Positions 1-5,136 of a stretch of DNA of 6,657 bases are shown one piece after another. Below the pieces are notes generated by a model. It did no database searches and was not told where the DNA came from. It was given only the letters and a program-made list of their open reading frames with translations. This DNA comes from Gemmatimonadales bacterium (GTDB lineage: Bacteria; Gemmatimonadota; Gemmatimonadetes; Gemmatimonadales; GWC2-71-9), in assembly GCA_013813145.1 (NCBI GenBank), contig JACCSE010000412.1, forward strand, positions 1-6,657, given 5' to 3'. The position numbers and the translations under genes were made by a program. Positions within the stretch are counted from its first letter, which is position 1. The number at the start of each line of letters is the position of its first letter.

Positions 1-2127
1 CGTGTCGCGGCCGCGGCGCTTGCGCTCCTCGCGGCCGCGGCACCCCTCCACGCCCAGGACGCGCCCAGCAGCATCACGCCTGCCACCGAAGTCCGCTCGA
101 TCGAATTCCGCTTCGACAGCACTTCGACGCTGGGCGAGGAGACCCTGCGGGAGCAGATCGCCCTGACCGAGCGGGGCGGGATGGTGGGGCTCCGGAAGTT
201 CTTCGGCTTCCTTCCGTTCGTGGCGCCCGTGGTGGAGCACCTGTTCGATCCGCTCGAGCTGCAGCGCGACGTCATCCGGCTCGGCAACCTGTACCGACAG
301 TCCGGCTTCCTCGAGGCCCGCGTGAGTTACGACGTGCGGTACGCCGCGGAGCCGGACCTGATCGATGTCGCCTACGTGATCGACGAAGGGCCGCCTTTGT
401 TGACTCGTTCGATCGAGTACGGCGGAGCGGAGGGGGCGCCGCTCGCCTTACCTCGAAGCGCGGTGGACCGGTGGGCCAGGCTGACGCGCGCGGAGCGCGA
501 GGCGGGCGGAAGACTGGGACAGGTCGAGCTCCAGGGCATCGCGGCGCGGGCCGGGCGATGGTTCCGGATCCACGGCTATCCCTTCGCGACGGCTGTCGCC
601 GAGGCGGGGGTGGACACCGCGGCCAACCGCGCCGACGTCACCGTGGCAATCAGCCAGGGACCGCGGGTCCGGGTCCGTGGCTTCGAGGTCGCCGGAAACG
701 AGACCGTTCCCGCGAACCATCTCACCCGTCAGCTTCCCATCGCCGCCGGGGACTGGTATGATGCCGCCGAGCTGGAGGAGGGGCGGCAACAACTCGTCCA
801 GCTAGACATCGTGCGGCTGGCGCTGGTGGACGTGCCCCGCGAAGGAGTGACCGACTCGGGCGCGATGGTACGGCTGGAGGTGACCGAGAACCCTCCGAAC
901 CTGGTGAGCGGCAGTTTCGGCTTCGTGTCGGACGGCGGGATCACCAGCGAGATCGAGTGGGTCAATCGCAGCTTTCTGGGCGGGGTGCGCACCCTGACGG
1001 TCGCGGCGATCGCCCAGACCGGCTTCCTCGCGCTGGAGGACCAGGCGCAGCAGGTCTTCCGCTTCGGCCCGACCCTGTTCCAGCCCTACGTGGGTCATCG
1101 GCGGCTCTCGGCGGCGGGCGGGCCGTTCATCGAGTACCGCGACGACCTGCGCGACCGCTCCTGGGCCTACGGCCTCGACGCCTCGCTGGTGTGGGCCGCG
1201 GCCCCGCTCCGCTCGGTGTCGCTGGGCTACACCTTTTCCCGACGGCGGATTCTGGAGTACGGCTTCGGCGAAGATCTCGATCCGGTGGAGTACCTCCCCA
1301 TCCTCGGCCTGGCCGAGCCGGGCGCGGGAGGCGAGCTGGAGCGGGTGGTCCGCCGCGGCGTGGTGCGGCTGGAGGGGAGCTACGGGGCGCTCGACGAGTT
1401 CGCCAATCCGCGTCGCGGATTCGTGGTTCGGCCGCGGCTGGAGCTGACCGCCCCGGGCGGATTCAACACCAGCGAGTACGTGCTGCTGGACGTCGGAGGT
1501 ACCAGCTTCCTCCCGATCACCAACCGGATCGGCCTGGCGCTCAGGGGCGCGGCGGGGCGGATCTGGCCGTACGGCAGCAGCCTTCCCGAGGGCGACGAGT
1601 CGCCGTTCATCGCCCTGCTCAGGCTACGCGACGTCACTTTCACGACCGGCGGCACTCGCGACGTTCGCGGCTGGGGCAGCCAGCTCGTAGGGCCCAAGAT
1701 CCCACAGGTGCAGCAGGGCGACGGCGGGACCTTCTTCGCGGATCGGTATGCGCCGGTGGGCGGGCTCGCTCGGCTGGCGGGGAGCGTGGAGCTGCGGCTG
1801 CCGCTGCCGGGTTTCGCCGAGGCGTGGCAGACGTTCGGGTTTCTGGATGGGGGAAGGGTGTGGACTCCCGACCGGCGCTTCGCGCTCGGCGCGGGCGACT
1901 TCGAGCAGGATGACTTCTTCTACGCGGTGGGCGGTGGGATCAGCTACCAGACCGTCGTGGGCGCCGTACAGCTCGCGGTCGGCTACAAGCTCAACCCCTC
2001 GGCGCTGGATCTGCGCTCGCCGGACGAAGTGCTGGCGGCCCGGGAGGCCGGGCTACCGGCGACGGCTGCTGAGGCGCGCTCGGGGCAGCGCCTGCATCTG
2101 CACTTCGCGATCGGGAGCACGTTCTGA
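1..2127 (+). CDS. Omp85-family (BamA/TamA-like) outer-membrane protein, 5'-truncated
   Basis: The frame is open from the window edge to a TGA at 2125-2127, giving 708 residues without the start codon. Residues 1-19 are the tail of a signal peptide (Ala/Leu-rich, ending LHAQ-D), so little more than the start is missing; the ATG at 181 is internal. About three POTRA-like domains follow, at roughly residues 31-130, 134-220 and 222-297. The third is clearest, with VRVRGFEVAGNETVP at its start. From about residue 300 alternating, aromatic-rich strands form the barrel. VRGW at 555-558, preceded by a Gly pair, matches the conserved loop-6 VRGF/Y motif of Omp85 barrels. The chain ends in Phe, the usual signal for outer-membrane insertion. 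By family it inserts or translocates proteins at the outer membrane. Three POTRAs fit TamA better than BamA, which usually has five, but the exact subfamily is not settled. It is not obviously linked to its neighbours. Confidence 0.9.
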   Translation, partial: RVAAAALALLAAAAPLHAQDAPSSITPATEVRSIEFRFDSTSTLGEETLREQIALTERGGMVGLRKFFGFLPFVAPVVEHLFDPLELQRDVIRLGNLYRQSGFLEARVSYDVRYAAEPDLIDVAYVIDEGPPLLTRSIEYGGAEGAPLALPRSAVDRWARLTRAEREAGGRLGQVELQGIAARAGRWFRIHGYPFATAVAEAGVDTAANRADVTVAISQGPRVRVRGFEVAGNETVPANHLTRQLPIAAGDWYDAAELEEGRQQLVQLDIVRLALVDVPREGVTDSGAMVRLEVTENPPNLVSGSFGFVSDGGITSEIEWVNRSFLGGVRTLTVAAIAQTGFLALEDQAQQVFRFGPTLFQPYVGHRRLSAAGGPFIEYRDDLRDRSWAYGLDASLVWAAAPLRSVSLGYTFSRRRILEYGFGEDLDPVEYLPILGLAEPGAGGELERVVRRGVVRLEGSYGALDEFANPRRGFVVRPRLELTAPGGFNTSEYVLLDVGGTSFLPITNRIGLALRGAAGRIWPYGSSLPEGDESPFIALLRLRDVTFTTGGTRDVRGWGSQLVGPKIPQVQQGDGGTFFADRYAPVGGLARLAGSVELRLPLPGFAEAWQTFGFLDGGRVWTPDRRFALGAGDFEQDDFFYAVGGGISYQTVVGAVQLAVGYKLNPSALDLRSPDEVLAAREAGLPATAAEARSGQRLHLHFAIGSTF

Positions 2128-2139
2128 TGTGATAGTTAT

Positions 2140-2156
2140 GGGCTAGCCGATAGCCC
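2140..2156 (+). repeat. Short hairpin after the Omp85 gene
   Basis: GGGCTA (2140-2145) and TAGCCC (2151-2156) are exact inverted repeats around a five-base loop, 13 bases after the Omp85 stop. No run of T follows, so it is not a canonical intrinsic terminator. It could be a weak terminator or 3' end structure, or an outer part of the operator that lies immediately downstream. Confidence 0.35.
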
Positions 2157-2158
2157 CT

Positions 2159-2177
2159 GGTATTATCAGATAATACC
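2159..2177. promoter_or_regulatory. 19-bp perfect palindrome, candidate operator of the RHH-NTase pair
   Basis: GGTATTATCAGATAATACC is a perfect palindrome with 9-base arms and a single central base. It ends 13 bases before the start of the ribbon-helix-helix gene, in an AT-rich spacer between GC-rich genes. Ribbon-helix-helix proteins bind short palindromic or tandem sites and commonly repress their own operons. The position and symmetry therefore suggest an autoregulatory operator. GTATATTAC (2178-2186) resembles a further, imperfect half-site. Binding by the adjacent protein is inferred. Confidence 0.55.
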
Positions 2178-2178
2178 G

Positions 2179-2184
2179 TATATT
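2179..2184 (+). promoter_or_regulatory. Possible -10 element for a leaderless RHH transcript
   Basis: TATATT lies six bases before the ATG at 2191, which would put the transcription start at or next to the start codon. No Shine-Dalgarno-like sequence exists between 2177 and 2190, in line with a leaderless message. No good -35 is seen at the expected distance. TAATAC (2171-2176), inside the palindrome, is an alternative -10. The assignment is weak. Confidence 0.3.
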
Positions 2185-2190
2185 ACTCAG

Positions 2191-2571
2191 ATGCCCCGCA
2201 AGCGCCCCTACGCCCGCATCTCGATCACCCTGCCCTGGGAGGTCCTAGCCGCAGCCGACAGCCGCGCCAAAGAGCTGGACCGGCCCCGAAGCTGGGTCAT
2301 CGCCGAGGCGATCCGGAGCTACCGAAGCGCTCCGCCAAGCCCGGCCGCGGCGCCGGCTGGCGCCGCGGAGGTCGGAGCCGCACGGCGGCAGCACCTCCTG
2401 GCGGATCTGCGGCTCGCTCCCGAGGAGCGGTTGCGCCGGGCGGCCGCCTTGCTTCGTCTGGCGCCCGGCTCTGGGACGAGGCGGCGGGCGCAGATCATCG
2501 GGTTCGATTCGTACGAGGACTTTGCCGCATGGAAGAAGGCGCGCCGCCTCGAGGGCCTCAACCGGAGCTGA
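2191..2571 (+). CDS. Ribbon-helix-helix (CopG/Arc-like) DNA-binding protein, putative antitoxin or repressor
   Basis: The protein has 126 residues. Residues 8-45 fit a ribbon-helix-helix fold: a basic N-terminus, a beta strand (ARISITLP, 8-15), helix 1 (about 16-31) and helix 2 (RSWVIAEAIRSYR, 33-45). Such proteins dimerise through the strand, which also reads the DNA major groove. A Pro/Ala-rich linker (about 46-64) leads to a helical C-terminal region with a basic stretch (TRRRAQ) and the segment GFDSYEDFAAWKKARR (104-119), a plausible site for contact with a partner protein. The start is supported by the fold beginning at once after it; there is no Shine-Dalgarno. The stop overlaps the start of the nucleotidyltransferase gene by one base, so the two are probably translated together. 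A role as antitoxin and autorepressor is inferred from fold, size and context. A simple repressor is the alternative. Confidence 0.8.
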   Translation: MPRKRPYARISITLPWEVLAAADSRAKELDRPRSWVIAEAIRSYRSAPPSPAAAPAGAAEVGAARRQHLLADLRLAPEERLRRAAALLRLAPGSGTRRRAQIIGFDSYEDFAAWKKARRLEGLNRS

Positions 2572-3026
2572 TGGCCGCGCGAATCTGCCAGGCGCTCAAT
2601 GCGGCCGGCGCCCGGTACCTGGTCATCGGGGGCATCGCCTGCATCCTGCATGGCTATGTGCGGGCGACCACCGATCTCGACGTATTGATCGAGCGGAGCC
2701 CGGACAACGCCGAGCGGGTGCTCGCGGGGCTGGCGAAGACCGGATACGGCTTCGCGCGGGAGTGGACCGCCAAGGAGCTGCTCGCCCGTCCGATCACGGT
2801 GATCGGCGATGAGCCGGCGGTCGATGTCTTCACCGTGGCGTGGACGGTCAAGTACGAGGAGGCGGCCGGACGCGGCGCTTCGGCCCGGGTCGAAGGCGTA
2901 GACATCCCGTTCATCGGCCTCGACGACCTGATCGCTAGCAAGCGGACCGGCCGGCTTCAGGATGCCGCGGACATCGAGATGCTCGAGGAGATCAAGCGGT
3001 CTGTCGGGGAGTTGGGCCGAGGCTGA
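2571..3026 (+). CDS. Small nucleotidyltransferase-fold protein, putative toxin or effector
   Basis: The protein has 151 residues from the chosen ATG. YLVIGG (residues 16-21), then HGYVRATTDLDVLIE with the DxD pair D35/D37, and a third acidic residue in VDVF (D85) make up the metal-binding core of DNA-polymerase-beta-like nucleotidyltransferases. The tail LDDLIASKRTGRLQDAADIEML (118-139) is typical of small stand-alone members related to the AbiEii/MNT kind. Such enzymes transfer nucleotides to protein or RNA; the substrate here cannot be told. The ATG forms a TGATG overlap with the upstream stop, with GGAG three bases before it. An in-frame ATG at 2529, preceded by GAGGA at nine bases, would add 14 residues. 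That stretch has poor G/C third positions in this frame but good ones in the upstream gene's frame, so 2571 is preferred. The catalytic residues look intact. Confidence 0.8.
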   Translation: MAARICQALNAAGARYLVIGGIACILHGYVRATTDLDVLIERSPDNAERVLAGLAKTGYGFAREWTAKELLARPITVIGDEPAVDVFTVAWTVKYEEAAGRGASARVEGVDIPFIGLDDLIASKRTGRLQDAADIEMLEEIKRSVGELGRG

Positions 3027-3065
3027 GGAGATGGCCGCCGCCGCGCGGAGAATGCCTTCGGAGGA

Positions 3066-3638
3066 TCAGACCATCCCGAGTTCGCTTTCCGGCTGAAGTT
3101 TGCCCGGATGACCTCGTCCTCGTTGAGTTTCGGCCTCCGCGATACCGACCAGCTCCGCCAGTTGAACCACGGCAATGGGCAGGTCGCGACGGGTGGCATG
3201 GCGCCTGGCGTCGTCGGTGAGCAGCGGCTCCCACCTTGCCTCGCGCACCAGGATGAAATGCTGCGGCACCCGCAGATAGTCCGAGAGCCGCTGATTGGTG
3301 AGGAAGTCGATCTGACCCTCCAGCAGTCCGCCGGGAAATGCACAGGTCACGCTCCAGGGTGAGGTGATGCCCTGAGCACCGAGGGTCTCCAGCAGGGCAT
3401 CGGCCGGATCGGGTGCAATGAGTGCGAGACCCGCGCGATGGACGGCGAAGAATGGAAGCGGAGCCGGGCGACCCGGCAGAATGGCATCGGTGAGCGGGAG
3501 GAAAGCGCCGCCCTGCTGCAGGAAATCGATGAAGCTCTGCTGGGCGGGAACGTGAAAGCGACCGCTGACCCAGCCAACGGCGGTAAGACATTCCACCGCA
3601 ACCGCCCGGCGGGGTGGCTGGCCCATCGCTCCACGCAT
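3066..3638 (-). CDS. Uncharacterised protein with two tandem copies of one domain
   Basis: The protein has 190 residues and I do not recognise a named family with confidence. It has no signal peptide or membrane segment and is probably cytoplasmic. Residues 24-52 align without a gap to 106-134: G26/G108, Q34/Q116, D38/D120, L40/L122, F46/F128 and A52/A134 are identical and most others are similar. After that, LPFFAVHRAGLALIAP (61-76) resembles LPIAVVQLAELVGIAE (153-168). The protein is therefore a duplicated domain of about 55-65 residues, probably beta-rich. The charged tail after 168 is outside the repeat. The ATG at 3636-3638 has GGGAG five bases upstream, supporting this start; a second ATG lies four codons inside. 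It follows the XRE gene by 60 bases on the same strand, so co-transcription is likely. Its 3' end converges on the nucleotidyltransferase gene, leaving a 39-base gap in which I see no clear terminator. Confidence 0.7.
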   Translation of the reverse strand: MRGAMGQPPRRAVAVECLTAVGWVSGRFHVPAQQSFIDFLQQGGAFLPLTDAILPGRPAPLPFFAVHRAGLALIAPDPADALLETLGAQGITSPWSVTCAFPGGLLEGQIDFLTNQRLSDYLRVPQHFILVREARWEPLLTDDARRHATRRDLPIAVVQLAELVGIAEAETQRGRGHPGKLQPESELGMV

Positions 3639-3645
3639 GCTTGCT

Positions 3646-3678
3646 CCCAGGTGTAGTTCAGGTCAAAAGCTACATGGG
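3646..3678 (-). promoter_or_regulatory. Inverted repeat overlapping the RBS of the duplicated-domain gene
   Basis: Read on the minus strand, CCCATGTAG, a 13-base loop, then CTACA-CC-TGGG form a nine-pair stem with a two-base bulge. The last bases of the 3' arm are the first bases of the GGGAG Shine-Dalgarno before the ATG at 3638. In mRNA read through from the XRE gene it could hide that ribosome binding site. It could also be a protein-binding site or chance. Confidence 0.35.
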
Positions 3679-3698
3679 TGGGAGGCAGACGCGCTCCG

Positions 3699-4553
3699 CT
3701 ATCGGGGGAAATGCAGCGGGTCCCTGAGGTTCTGGAGCTCGCGGTAGTAGTACAGGGGACTCGGCCGCTTGCCCTTGAATCTCAGCCGCTTGAGAAACTC
3801 GACTTCCTCCTCCGTCGCGCTGCTGCCGAGGGCGGGATCCCGAAGGAACTCGGTGAGCCCCGGCTCTTCGACGAAGATCTGGTCGGCTTGTCGCTCCACA
3901 AACTCGAATCTCTTCACATTCCCCGAGACCACCCTGGCGTTGAGGACGATGTCCAGGGCAAACGTCGCGAGGTCGATGTCCCAGGATTCGACCAGGGGAT
4001 CCAGAAACGACACGCAGTGTTCGCGCGACAGGTGGAAGATGTCCGTATCGAGAAACTCCAGGACGATGACGCGCATCTCCTCAAAGCTTCGCCCGCCGAG
4101 GTCCGCCACCATACGAAGCCAGTAATCGTTCTTCAACTCTTCCTTCGCCACTCGCTGGAGCACATCCAGGAGCCGTTGGGTGACCAGCCGCTCGAGCTCG
4201 CCGAAGGGTTGCTTCTCGAAGATCGCACGGACCTGCTTTTCCTTGTCGGGCCGGCATTTGCGGAGGATCAACTCGCGCACTTCCCCGAACAACGGTGCCG
4301 GTTCGTCGCCCAGCTCCCGCTTCAACTCCTCTTTACGCTGGAGGTGCGCCAGGCGCGCAAGCTCCCCACTCGGCAGCTTCAGGAATCGGTCCATCTTGTC
4401 GTAGATATCGGTGCGGCTCGGCGCGGGGGGCGCCTTCTTCCGGGTGAGCAGTTGGGAGATGTAGGACTCGGTCACTTGAGCGGCCCGGGCCAGCTCGCGC
4501 TGCTCCAAGCCGCATGCCTCCAGGCGCTGCCGGATAACGAACGAGACGTCCAC
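3699..4553 (-). CDS. XRE-type helix-turn-helix regulator with a long uncharacterised C-terminal region
   Basis: The protein has 284 residues. Residues 5-60 form an XRE/Cro-CI-like HTH: IRQRLEACGLEQRELARAAQ, then VTESYISQLLTRKK as turn and recognition helix. Residues 70-284 are mainly helical and charged, with conspicuous segments at 88-115, 155-195 (FEEMRVIVLEFLDTDIF, then CVSFLDPLVESWDID) and 210-230. I cannot name this region; it may sense a ligand or protein partner. The start is GTG (4551-4553), with the strong Shine-Dalgarno GGGGAGG six bases upstream. A slightly longer frame runs antisense across the same bases, but the HTH and ribosome site favour the minus strand. The gene is divergent from groES across 239 bases that carry repeats overlapping both predicted promoters. 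It probably regulates itself and may regulate groESL. The duplicated-domain gene follows it in the likely operon. Confidence 0.85.
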   Translation of the reverse strand: MDVSFVIRQRLEACGLEQRELARAAQVTESYISQLLTRKKAPPAPSRTDIYDKMDRFLKLPSGELARLAHLQRKEELKRELGDEPAPLFGEVRELILRKCRPDKEKQVRAIFEKQPFGELERLVTQRLLDVLQRVAKEELKNDYWLRMVADLGGRSFEEMRVIVLEFLDTDIFHLSREHCVSFLDPLVESWDIDLATFALDIVLNARVVSGNVKRFEFVERQADQIFVEEPGLTEFLRDPALGSSATEEEVEFLKRLRFKGKRPSPLYYYRELQNLRDPLHFPR

Positions 4554-4559
4554 GATCAG

Positions 4560-4566
4560 CCTCCCC
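4560..4566 (-). promoter_or_regulatory. Shine-Dalgarno that decides the GTG start of the XRE gene
   Basis: GGGGAGG on the minus strand lies six bases before the GTG at 4551-4553. It is the reason for accepting a non-ATG start here, and no ATG-initiated alternative preserves the whole HTH. Confidence 0.75.
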
Positions 4567-4577
4567 GGTAGCCTCGG

Positions 4578-4599
4578 TAAACTTGACGAGAAAAGTTAA
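4578..4599. repeat. Candidate operator repeat 1 (XRE promoter side)
   Basis: The plus-strand sequence contains TAAACTT, eight bases, then AAGTTAA, an inverted repeat with six of seven positions matching. Its first 19 bases (4578-4596) match 4630-4648 at 14 positions, including all of ACTTGAC; the two sites are 52 bases apart, close to five helical turns. The site covers the proposed -10 of the XRE gene, a position suited to repression. Recognition by the XRE protein is inferred. Confidence 0.45.
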
Positions 4600-4621
4600 T
4601 TGATGTGCCTACACTTGGCAA
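4593..4621 (-). promoter_or_regulatory. Predicted promoter of the XRE operon
   Basis: On the minus strand TTGCCA (4621 down to 4616) is followed after 17 bases by TAACTT (4598 down to 4593). The -35 matches the sigma-70 consensus at five of six bases, while the -10 matches only the key T, A and final T. The spacing is ideal. It would give a leader of roughly 30 bases before the GTG. Confidence 0.4.
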
Positions 4622-4629
4622 TGTTGGGG

Positions 4630-4648
4630 TTTACTTGACAAGTATAGT
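4630..4648. repeat. Candidate operator repeat 2 (groES promoter side)
   Basis: This is the second copy of the repeat, containing ACTTGACAAGT (4633-4643), a perfect palindrome with five-base arms around one base. It coincides with the proposed -35 hexamer TTGACA of the groES promoter. A protein bound here should block that promoter. Four of the five mismatches to copy 1 are A/T exchanges. Confidence 0.45.
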
Positions 4649-4663
4649 ACAGGTTCTTAAGTT
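4635..4663 (+). promoter_or_regulatory. groES: Predicted groESL promoter
   Basis: TTGACA (4635-4640) is a perfect -35 consensus, followed after 17 bases by TAAGTT (4658-4663), a weak -10 with the key T, A and final T. Transcription would start near 4670, leaving a leader of about 120 bases before groES. AAGTTAAT (4659-4666), overlapping this -10, is identical to 4593-4600 at the XRE promoter. No clear CIRCE element or sigma-32-type promoter is seen. Confidence 0.45.
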
Positions 4664-4733
4664 AATGCTCTGTCAACTATATGAGTGAAGTGAGCCTGCT
4701 GGATTTGTGGGGTCTCCCGCCGCTCCCTGACAC

Positions 4734-4748
4734 CTCAGTAGCCCTGAG
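4734..4748 (+). repeat. Small hairpin in the groES leader
   Basis: CTCAG (4734-4738) and CTGAG (4744-4748) pair around the loop TAGCC. The five-pair stem lies in the presumed untranslated leader about 30 bases before the groES Shine-Dalgarno. It is short and may be chance. Confidence 0.25.
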
Positions 4749-4779
4749 ACATGTAACAGCATGCGAGCATTGACCTAGC

Positions 4780-4786
4780 GGGGAGG
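4780..4786 (+). promoter_or_regulatory. groES: groES Shine-Dalgarno
   Basis: GGGGAGG lies six bases before the ATG at 4793, a near-ideal ribosome site. It fixes the start and so supports the unusual N-terminal extension of this GroES. Confidence 0.75.
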
Positions 4787-4792
4787 ATACCA

Positions 4793-5107
4793 ATGACGGC
4801 AGCGACCAAGGCAGTCCCCAAGACCAAGCTCCAACCTCTGGAAGACCGCGTGGTGATCCTGCCGGCCGAGGAGGCGGAATCGATGCACGGTCCGCTGTAC
4901 ATCCCGGACACCGCCAAGGAGAAGCCCACCCAGGGAGAGGTGGTGGCGGTCGGACCCGGCCGGATCGAGAAGGGCGAGCGGATCCCGATGGAGCTCGCCG
5001 TGGGCGATCGGGTGATTTACGGGAAGTACAGCGGGATGCCCTACCAAGCTGGCGGTGACGAACTGATCATCGTCAAAGCGTCCGACGTTCTGGCCAAGAT
5101 CGGTTGA
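4793..5107 (+). CDS. groES: Co-chaperonin GroES
   Basis: The protein has 104 residues. It forms the heptameric lid that caps GroEL and closes the folding chamber in the cytoplasm. LQPLEDRVVILP (13-24) starts the beta-barrel core; IPDTAKEKPTQGEVVAVGPGR (39-59) and the end region VGDRVIYGKYSG...YQAGGDELIIVKASDVLA are family hallmarks. The length is a little above the usual 95-100 because about ten residues (MTAATKAVPK) precede the normal start of the barrel; the strong Shine-Dalgarno supports this start. The mobile loop reads SMHGPLYIPD, where many GroES have a Gly-Gly pair before the hydrophobic tripeptide; here Pro replaces the second Gly and LYI serves as the tripeptide. groEL follows after 29 bases, so the two form one operon. 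Regulation probably involves the divergent region upstream. Confidence 0.97.
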   Translation: MTAATKAVPKTKLQPLEDRVVILPAEEAESMHGPLYIPDTAKEKPTQGEVVAVGPGRIEKGERIPMELAVGDRVIYGKYSGMPYQAGGDELIIVKASDVLAKIG

Positions 5108-5136
5108 TGCAGATCACCTGGGGAGAATGAGTCCAT

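Noticed and set aside
957..1913. Plus-strand frame of 318 codons inside the Omp85 gene
   Set aside because: Arg/Gly/Ala-rich out-of-frame product of GC-rich coding sequence; the Omp85 frame carries all family motifs.
3027..3065. Possible terminator between the convergent genes
   Set aside because: Only very short GC stems and no T-run on either strand; not supportable.
2992..3591. Minus-strand frame of 199 codons overlapping the duplicated-domain gene
   Set aside because: Arg/Ser-rich composition typical of a shadow frame. The competing frame has a ribosome site and an internal protein repeat.
3678..4571. Long plus-strand frame (297 codons) opposite the XRE gene
   Set aside because: It is antisense to a protein with a clear HTH and a strong Shine-Dalgarno, and its own translation shows no recognisable domain or ribosome site.
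4662..4692. Degenerate CIRCE-like inverted repeat
   Set aside because: Spacing is 13 rather than 9 and both arms deviate at several positions, too weak to call an HrcA operator.
4681..4773. 30-codon upstream open frame (ATG 4681, TGA 4771) in the groES leader
   Set aside because: No ribosome site precedes it and the peptide has no leader-peptide feature such as a codon run; worth only a conservation check.
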